Shown piece after piece: positions 59,070 to 64,000 of a stretch of DNA of 64,000 nt (position 1 is the stretch's first letter; the number at the start of each line of letters is the position of its first letter). The notes beneath the pieces are model-generated. The model had not been told where the DNA came from. It ran no database searches and saw nothing but the letters and a program-made list of their open reading frames with translations. The DNA comes from Sorangium cellulosum (GTDB lineage: Bacteria; Myxococcota_A; Polyangia; Polyangiales; Polyangiaceae): assembly GCF_004135735.1 (NCBI RefSeq), contig NZ_CP012670.1, positions 4,423,501 to 4,487,500 of the forward strand. Direction: 5' to 3'. Both the position numbers and the translations under genes were made by a program.

Positions 59070-60629
59070 ATGCTCTCACCCCGGCGGGACTTCGTCGTCA
59101 TCCTCGATTTCGGCTCACAGTACACCCAGCTCATCGCCCGACGCGTGCGCGAGTCCGGCGTTTACTGCGAGATCCACCGCTTCGACATCCCCATCGCCGA
59201 GCTCCGCCGGCTCGCCCCGCGGGCGCTCATCCTCTCCGGCGGCCCCGCCAGCGTGTACGGCGACGGCGCGCCCCACTGCTCCCCCGAGGTGCTGCAGCTC
59301 GGCGTGCCGACGCTGGGCATCTGCTACGGGCTCCAGCTCATGGCCTTCCACCTCGGCGGCAAGGTCGAGCGCGCGCGCACGGGCGGCGAGTACGGCCCGG
59401 CCACGGTGCGGATCGAGCGCCCGACGGGGATCTTCTCCCGCTTCGCCGAGGGCGACACGATCGACGTGTGGATGAGCCACGGCGACCGCCTCGCGGCGCT
59501 GCCCGAGGGGTTCGTGGCGCTCGGCACCACGGCCGGCAGCCCGCTCTGCGCCGTCGCCCGCGATCGCGACGAGCTCTACGGCCTCCAGTTCCACCCCGAG
59601 GTCGTGCACACCCCGCGGGGCAAGGAGATCCTCCAGGCCTTCCTCTTCGACGTCGCCGGCCTCTCCCCGACCTGGACGCCCGCGTCGTTCGTCGAGGAGG
59701 CGATCGCCGCGGTCCGCGAGAAGGCCGGCCCGAGCGACCGCGTCATCCTCGGCCTCTCGGGCGGGGTCGACTCGTCGGTCGCCGCCGTCCTCTGCCAGCG
59801 CGCCCTCGGCGATCGGCTCACCTGCATCTTCGTCGACAACGGCCTCCTGCGCGAGGGCGAGGCCGAGGCCGTCGAGCGGACGTTCCGCGACCACCTCCAC
59901 ATGAACCTCGACGCCGTCGACGCGTCGTCGCGGTTCCTCGAGGGGCTGCGCGGCGTCGTCGATCCCGAGCAGAAGCGCAAGACGATCGGCCGCATCTTCA
60001 TCGAGGTGTTCGAGGAGGAGGCGAAGCGGGTCCAGGGCGCGAAGTGGCTCGTCCAGGGCACGCTCTACCCCGACGTCATCGAGAGCGTCTCGTTCAAGGG
60101 GCCGAGCGCGGTCATCAAGAGCCACCACAACGTCGGCGGCCTCCCCGAGCGGATGAACCTCGGCCTCATCGAGCCGCTCCGGGAGCTCTTCAAGGACGAG
60201 GTGCGGGCCGCCGGCGAGGCGCTCGGCATGCCGCGGGAGATCCTCTACCGCCAGCCGTTCCCGGGCCCCGGGCTCGCGGTGCGGTGCCTCGGCGAGGTGA
60301 CGCCGGAGAAGCTCCGCGTGCTCAGGGCGGCCGACGCCATCTTCGACCACGAGATCCGCGCCGCCGGGCTCTACGAGTCGCTCTGGCAGAGCTTCTGCGT
60401 GCTCCTCCCGGTCCGCTCCGTGGGCGTGATGGGCGACGAGCGCACGTACGACGAGGCGATCGCGCTGCGCGCGGTGCACTCGACCGACGGCATGACCGCC
60501 GACTGGGCGCGCCTGCCCTACGACCTGATCGCCCGGGTGAGCTCGCGGATCATCAACGAGGTGCGCGGCGTGAACCGGGTGGTGCTCGACGTCTCCTCGA
60601 AGCCGCCCTCGACCATCGAGTGGGAGTGA
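59070..60629 (+). CDS. guaA: GMP synthase (glutamine-hydrolysing)
   Basis: 519 residues from the ATG giving MLSPRRDFVVILDFG; an ATG 15 nt upstream is also in frame. Glutamine amidotransferase domain: GSQYTQLIARRVRE, Cys85 in TLGICYGLQLM, GLQFHPEV. ATP-pyrophosphatase P-loop LGLSGGVDSSVAA. C-terminal dimerisation region with RQPFPGPGLAVR and the end PPSTIEWE. It converts XMP to GMP. The stop shares a base with the next start (TGATG). Confidence 0.97.
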   Translation: MLSPRRDFVVILDFGSQYTQLIARRVRESGVYCEIHRFDIPIAELRRLAPRALILSGGPASVYGDGAPHCSPEVLQLGVPTLGICYGLQLMAFHLGGKVERARTGGEYGPATVRIERPTGIFSRFAEGDTIDVWMSHGDRLAALPEGFVALGTTAGSPLCAVARDRDELYGLQFHPEVVHTPRGKEILQAFLFDVAGLSPTWTPASFVEEAIAAVREKAGPSDRVILGLSGGVDSSVAAVLCQRALGDRLTCIFVDNGLLREGEAEAVERTFRDHLHMNLDAVDASSRFLEGLRGVVDPEQKRKTIGRIFIEVFEEEAKRVQGAKWLVQGTLYPDVIESVSFKGPSAVIKSHHNVGGLPERMNLGLIEPLRELFKDEVRAAGEALGMPREILYRQPFPGPGLAVRCLGEVTPEKLRVLRAADAIFDHEIRAAGLYESLWQSFCVLLPVRSVGVMGDERTYDEAIALRAVHSTDGMTADWARLPYDLIARVSSRIINEVRGVNRVVLDVSSKPPSTIEWE

Positions 60630-60937
60630 TGGGCGCGCGCTGGACGCAGGCCGGGGCGGCGCTCCTGATGCTCGGGCTCGCCGCGTGCGTCGCGCGGACG
60701 CCGGCCACGGTCTCGCTGCGGATGAAGGGGAACGTGCCCGACGCGTCGGTCACGATCGACGACCAGTACATCGGCGCGCTCGCCTTCGTCGCCGCCCGCG
60801 GGGTCGCGCTGCCGCCCGGCGAGCACCGCATCACCGTGGAGAAGGCGGGCTACTTCCCCTGGGACCGCCTCGTCGACGCGAAGAGCGGCGACCCGCCGAT
60901 CCACCTGCAGGTGCAGCTCACGCCCGTGCCGGATTGA
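60629..60937 (+). CDS. PEGA-domain lipoprotein
   Basis: 102 residues. Signal LLMLGLAACVA, then a small PEGA-type beta domain: ASVTIDDQYIGALAFVAAR, ALPPGEHRITVEKAGYFPW. PEGA domains occur in surface proteins and S-layer-linked proteins. It is translationally coupled to guaA by a one-base overlap, an odd partner for a nucleotide enzyme, probably reflecting shared expression only. Confidence 0.8.
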   Translation: MGARWTQAGAALLMLGLAACVARTPATVSLRMKGNVPDASVTIDDQYIGALAFVAARGVALPPGEHRITVEKAGYFPWDRLVDAKSGDPPIHLQVQLTPVPD

Positions 60938-61125
60938 CGCGTGGCCGGCCGCCGCGTCGCCGCCGCGCCGACACAGGCCGCCGCCGCGTCGCCGCCGCGC
61001 GAGCGCAGAAAGCGAAATCATCCTCCGGCGCTCTCCGTAACTCCATGGCGATGGATGCGTGCAGCACGCGTCCACCCCAACCCCAACCTCGCGCGACCTC
61101 GCGCGACCTTGCGGCGGAGCGGAAC

Positions 61126-61548
61126 ATGCCGGATCGGAGCAGGCCGAGGGCGCTGCCCTGCGCGTCGTCCACGAAGCGAGCACCGCGGCGCGCGCCGCGG
61201 CGCGCCACCCTCGATATCTGCGGCCCCGAGAGTCGACGCCCGGGAGGCCGCCTGTTTCACGCGCTGTGCGATCTCGCCGATCGCTTCCTGCAGCGCCGGG
61301 GAGATCCGTGGGCGTCCCAGCTCGGCACCGTGCTGTTCTACGTCGCGTTCCACAGCGCGCGCGCGGCCGAGGACGACGACTTCCGCCTCTCGCTCCGGGC
61401 CTCGCTCGACATGCTCGTCGAGCTGGAGCCGGTCGAGCGCTGGCTCCCGCCGCCTCCCGCGATCGATCCGCCCGCGGGCCAGCCCGCGCCGGTCCCTTAC
61501 CCGACCTACGCCGGCGCGCGCCCGCCGGCGCCGCGAGGCGCTCGATGA
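61126..61548 (+). CDS. Unknown protein coupled to an ECF sigma factor
   Basis: 140 residues from the ATG giving MPDRSRPRALPCAS. The first ~50 residues are Arg/Pro-rich. The following part is helical and better conserved in character (LFHALCDLADRFLQRRGDPW, ASQLGTVLFYVAFHSARAAE, LSLRASLDMLVELEPVERW), ending in a Pro-rich tail. No zinc or membrane anti-sigma features are seen. It overlaps the sigma gene by 4 nt, so a regulatory link to the sigma factor is possible but unproven. Confidence 0.6.
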   Translation: MPDRSRPRALPCASSTKRAPRRAPRRATLDICGPESRRPGGRLFHALCDLADRFLQRRGDPWASQLGTVLFYVAFHSARAAEDDDFRLSLRASLDMLVELEPVERWLPPPPAIDPPAGQPAPVPYPTYAGARPPAPRGAR

Positions 61549-62615
61549 TCGCGCCGCCCTCGCCGCCGGCGCCCCCGTCGTTCGAGACGGTCTACGCCGT
61601 GGGCCTGCCGTTCCTTCATCACGCGCTCCGCTGGCTCGGCGTGGCGGAGAGCGACCTGGACGACATGCTCCAGGAGGTCTTCCTCGCCGCGTACCAGCGC
61701 CTCGGCAGCTACGCGCCGTGGCGCTATCACGCGGCCCCCGCGGGCGAGCGCCCCGCGGCCGGAGCGCCGCCCCTGCGCATCACGCCCGCGGCGGCGCTGC
61801 AGCGCTGGCTCTTCGGCATCGCGTGGCGAAAGACGAGCCACTACCACGCGCGCGCCTACCGCCGCCGCGAGATCCCTTCGGGGGCCGGCGCGTCCTGGCC
61901 GTTCGAGGGGCGCGATCCGGCGCCGACGCCGGAGCAGTCGCTCGCGGGCGCCGATCGCGCCGAGATCGTGACCGCGCTGCTCCTGAAGGTCGCGCCCGAG
62001 CGTCGCATGGTCCTCGTGATGTACGATCTCCTCGGCGTCCCGGTGGCCGACATCGCCCGCGAGCTCCGGCTCAAGGAGAACACCGTCCGCTCCCGCCTGC
62101 GGCTCGCCCGCGAGGACTTCCGCGCCGCGGTCGCGCGCCAGCCCGCCGAGCGGCGCAGCGCGCTCCGGGCCCTCTCCGCGTCGGAGCGCCCCCTGCGCGC
62201 CGCCGCTGCGTCCCTGCTGCGCGCCGCCCGGGAGCCCCCGCCCCTTCCGGCGCCCATCACGCGCGCGCTCTGGCTCCGGCTCCAGCAGCGGATCCGCGAG
62301 CCCGCCCGTGCGCCCGTGCGCCCGTGCGAGATGCCGGATGCGAGGATGCGAGATCGAAAGCGAAGCGAGCGGCCCCCCTGTCCCCTTGACGCACCCGCAC
62401 GTTTGTGTAGTCTCCCCGCCCCTCCCAGAGAAAGTCCTACGAACATGGCCAATACTCCGAAGTGGAATGTCCGTCTCCGTCACGAATGGCTCGCAACCCC
62501 GCTCAAGAAGAAGCGCCTGAAGCGCTGCCAGAAGGCACGGATCGGTCTGCTCGACGCGGAGCAGCGCAAGGCCGCCAAGCAGAAGCCCGTCCAGGCCGAG
62601 CAGCCCGCGAGCTGA
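61545..62615 (+). CDS. ECF-type RNA polymerase sigma factor
   Basis: Region 2 is visible at about 14-100 (LDDMLQEVFLAAYQRLGSY ... ALQRWLFGIAWRKTSHYHARAY). Region 4 lies at about 140-190 (LVMYDLLGVPVADIARELRL, KENTVRSRLRLAREDF). A ~110-residue Ala/Arg/Pro-rich extension follows. The frame has no stop until 62615 and so runs, in phase, through the promoter at 62386 and the small basic gene at 62445. If read to the end it is 356 residues with that protein as its tail. ECF factors are usually about 170-200 residues. The start overlaps the upstream stop (ATGA). Confidence 0.82.
   Translation: MIAPPSPPAPPSFETVYAVGLPFLHHALRWLGVAESDLDDMLQEVFLAAYQRLGSYAPWRYHAAPAGERPAAGAPPLRITPAAALQRWLFGIAWRKTSHYHARAYRRREIPSGAGASWPFEGRDPAPTPEQSLAGADRAEIVTALLLKVAPERRMVLVMYDLLGVPVADIARELRLKENTVRSRLRLAREDFRAAVARQPAERRSALRALSASERPLRAAAASLLRAAREPPPLPAPITRALWLRLQQRIREPARAPVRPCEMPDARMRDRKRSERPPCPLDAPARLCSLPAPPRESPTNMANTPKWNVRLRHEWLATPLKKKRLKRCQKARIGLLDAEQRKAAKQKPVQAEQPAS
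62386..62413 (+). promoter_or_regulatory. Sigma-70-like promoter for the small basic protein gene
   Basis: TTGACG (62386-62391), 16-nt spacer, TAGTCT (62408-62413), about 32 nt before the ATG at 62445. The segment is less GC-rich than its surroundings and lies inside the 3' part of the sigma factor frame. Confidence 0.55.
62445..62615 (+). CDS. Small, very basic protein (56 residues), unrecognised
   Basis: MANTPKWNVRLRHEWLATPL is followed by the Lys/Arg cluster KKKRLKRCQKAR. No membrane segment or signal. The composition suits binding to RNA, DNA or the ribosome. It is in the same frame as the upstream sigma factor with no stop between. However, it has its own ATG, an AGAGAAAG sequence upstream and promoter boxes at 62386-62413, so I take it as an independent gene. 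It could also be expressed as the tail of the sigma factor. Confidence 0.6.
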   Translation: MANTPKWNVRLRHEWLATPLKKKRLKRCQKARIGLLDAEQRKAAKQKPVQAEQPAS

Positions 62616-62782
62616 CTTCAGGACCGCCGCGCGGCGAGGGTCCCCCCCGCCGCGCACCTGCCTCACCATCGCGCTCCAATCAGCCCAAGGTCAGCGTCCT
62701 CGCTCGGCGCGATCCGTGATAGCTTCGGCTTCGCGGTATCCGCCTGAGCGTCGGCGATGAATCGTCGGTCCTCGCTTCCGCG

Positions 62783-64000
62783 ATGACCGACAGGATCCAT
62801 GGGAGCGAGGCCCTGAGCGTGTCGGATTCGAGCTTTTCGCCCGGTCGCTCGGGCAGCCCTGCCGTCCCCTCGGCTCCGTCCGCAGGGGGCCCGCCCCCTT
62901 CGGCCCCGGAGCAGGGCGAGGGGCCGACCCGCGTCATGAGCGACACGGAGCGGCAAGCTGCGCTCGCTGCCGTTCGCGCAGCGCAGGCCCAGGCGGCCGC
63001 CGCAGCCGCGGCTGCGGCCGCGGATACGGTTCGCCCGCCGCCTCCCCCCGCCGGGAGCGAGGCGGCGGCCCAGCTGGCCGCCGAGACGGTCCGGCCTCCC
63101 CCTCCGCCCCCTGCGTTCGCGGAGGAGATGCCCCACGCCACCTCCGAGACGGTCCAGGCGCCCGCCCCCGCCGCGAGCGCTCCGGCCGAGGCGGATCCGC
63201 TCCTCGGCACGACGGTGGCGGGCGCGTACCTCATCGCCCGGCTCCTCGGAGAGGGCGGCATGGGCCGCGTCTACGAGGCGCACCACACGCGCATCCCGGG
63301 CAAGCGGTTCGCCCTGAAGACGCTCCACCCCGAGCTCGCCCAGAGCCCCACCGTCCTCGCGCGCTTTCAGCGCGAGGCCGAGGCCGCGGCGTCGATCCGG
63401 AGCCCGCACGTCGTCGAGATCTTCGACGTGAACCGGATGAGCGATGGCCGGCCGTGCATCGTCGCCGAGCACCTGGAGGGCAAGGGGCTCGGCGAGGTCC
63501 TCGCGGCCCCGGGGGCGCGCCTGCCCGTCGGCGCGGCCGTGCGCATCGTGCGCCAGGTCTGCGACGGCATCGCGGCCGCGCACGCCATGGGGGTCGTGCA
63601 CCGGGACATCAAGCCGGAGAACATCTTCCTCACCGGCGATCCCGCGAGCCCGACGGTGAAGGTCCTCGACTTCGGCATCTCGAAGACCGCCGAGTCCTCT
63701 TCGCTGACGCAGACCGGCATGGTGCTCGGAACGCCCGCGTACATGGCCCCGGAGCAGGCGAAGGGGGAGCCGACCGATCTCCGGACGGACATCTATGCGG
63801 TCGGCGCCGTCCTCTACCACGCCGTGACCGGGCACCGTCCTTTCGAGCGCGACGACCCCACGGCCATGCTCCTCGCGGTCATGACGGAGGAGCCGCGGGC
63901 CCCACGGTCCCTGAACGCGGAGATCCCGCCGGGGCTGGAGCTCGTCATCCAGCGCGCCATGGCGAAGGAGCGAGAGCACCGCCACGCGTCGATGGACGAC
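62783..64000 (+). CDS. Ser/Thr protein kinase, 5' part (runs off the window)
   Basis: 406 codons are visible and no stop is reached. An ATG at 62936 is an alternative start. The N-terminal ~135 residues are low-complexity with an Ala run and repeats of ETVRPPPPP. The kinase domain starts near 140: LLGEGGMGRVYEAH, FALKTL, HAMGVVHRDIKPENIFL, KVLDFGISKT, GTPAYMAPEQAKG, DIYAVGAVLYHAVTGHRPF. All catalytic residues are present. The Thr-containing repeats could be phosphorylation or FHA-binding sites. The ATG overlaps the stop of a nine-codon frame at 62757, too short to call. Confidence 0.92.
   Translation, partial: MTDRIHGSEALSVSDSSFSPGRSGSPAVPSAPSAGGPPPSAPEQGEGPTRVMSDTERQAALAAVRAAQAQAAAAAAAAAADTVRPPPPPAGSEAAAQLAAETVRPPPPPPAFAEEMPHATSETVQAPAPAASAPAEADPLLGTTVAGAYLIARLLGEGGMGRVYEAHHTRIPGKRFALKTLHPELAQSPTVLARFQREAEAAASIRSPHVVEIFDVNRMSDGRPCIVAEHLEGKGLGEVLAAPGARLPVGAAVRIVRQVCDGIAAAHAMGVVHRDIKPENIFLTGDPASPTVKVLDFGISKTAESSSLTQTGMVLGTPAYMAPEQAKGEPTDLRTDIYAVGAVLYHAVTGHRPFERDDPTAMLLAVMTEEPRAPRSLNAEIPPGLELVIQRAMAKEREHRHASMDD

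Noticed and set aside
62757..62786. Nine-codon frame (MNRRSSLPR) overlapping the kinase start
   Set aside because: Too short to distinguish from chance; could be a leader but nothing supports it.

Overview
The window is very GC-rich DNA with strong third-position G/C bias. It carries large Ser/Thr kinases with extra domains, many short secreted lipoproteins, low-complexity Ala/Pro/Gly tandem repeats, TGATG/ATGA-coupled gene pairs, and PATAN/DUF4388, SPFH-SHOCT, PEGA, von Willebrand and DNRLRE proteins. This points to a myxobacterium, most likely of the Sorangium/Polyangium group. That is inference from style and gene families, not from a marker rRNA. No rRNA, tRNA, CRISPR array, phage or intact insertion sequence was seen.

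Layout. 1-5.4 kb: a broken fragment at the left edge, a winged-helix-like protein coupled to an esterase-fold lipoprotein that has lost catalytic residues, then a secreted trypsin-like protease with three C-terminal repeats. 5.4-13 kb: an Ogt-AlkA fusion behind an AraC regulator, a 1,336-residue kinase-ATPase-TPR protein, and an Rpn-like nuclease-fold protein. 13-22.7 kb: a GT-C membrane glycosyltransferase, Zn-ribbon and PQQ-propeller proteins, Uma2, phosphatidylserine synthase, RlpA and a 4Fe-4S protein. 23-29.6 kb: an MBL-fold hydrolase, a beta-carbonic anhydrase divergent from a bestrophin channel, and a KamA-type radical-SAM aminomutase coupled to an aminotransferase. 29.7-38.8 kb: an M16-like lipoprotein, an orphan sigma-region-4 protein, a MerR regulator with a typical spacer operator, and a coupled set of alpha/beta hydrolase, permease-binding-protein fusion and DppB-like permease. 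38.9-48 kb: a response regulator/PATAN membrane protein, a zinc-ribbon kinase, an SPFH-SHOCT protein, a HEAT/LRV-like protein, a NikR-like regulator without nickel ligands, and a SPOR protein. 48.4-55.4 kb: secreted lipoproteins, TetR, a haem-oxygenase-like diiron protein, and a WYL regulator divergent from an SDR. 55.5-64 kb: housekeeping proA-rsfS-rlmH, guaA with small lipoproteins around it, an ECF sigma factor, a tiny basic protein with its own promoter, and the start of another kinase.

Several neighbours read as working units: alkylation repair with its regulator; carbonic anhydrase plus anion channel; aminomutase plus aminotransferase from one regulated promoter; the hydrolase-fold protein plus peptide-type importer; and the proline/ribosome-maturation operon. 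Two alpha/beta-hydrolase-fold proteins have Ala in place of the nucleophile Ser, and a NikR homologue has lost all four nickel ligands, so loss of catalysis or ligand binding with retention of the fold recurs here. A short palindromic element occurs twice, 24 kb apart, and a separate 119-bp inverted repeat separates two convergent genes.
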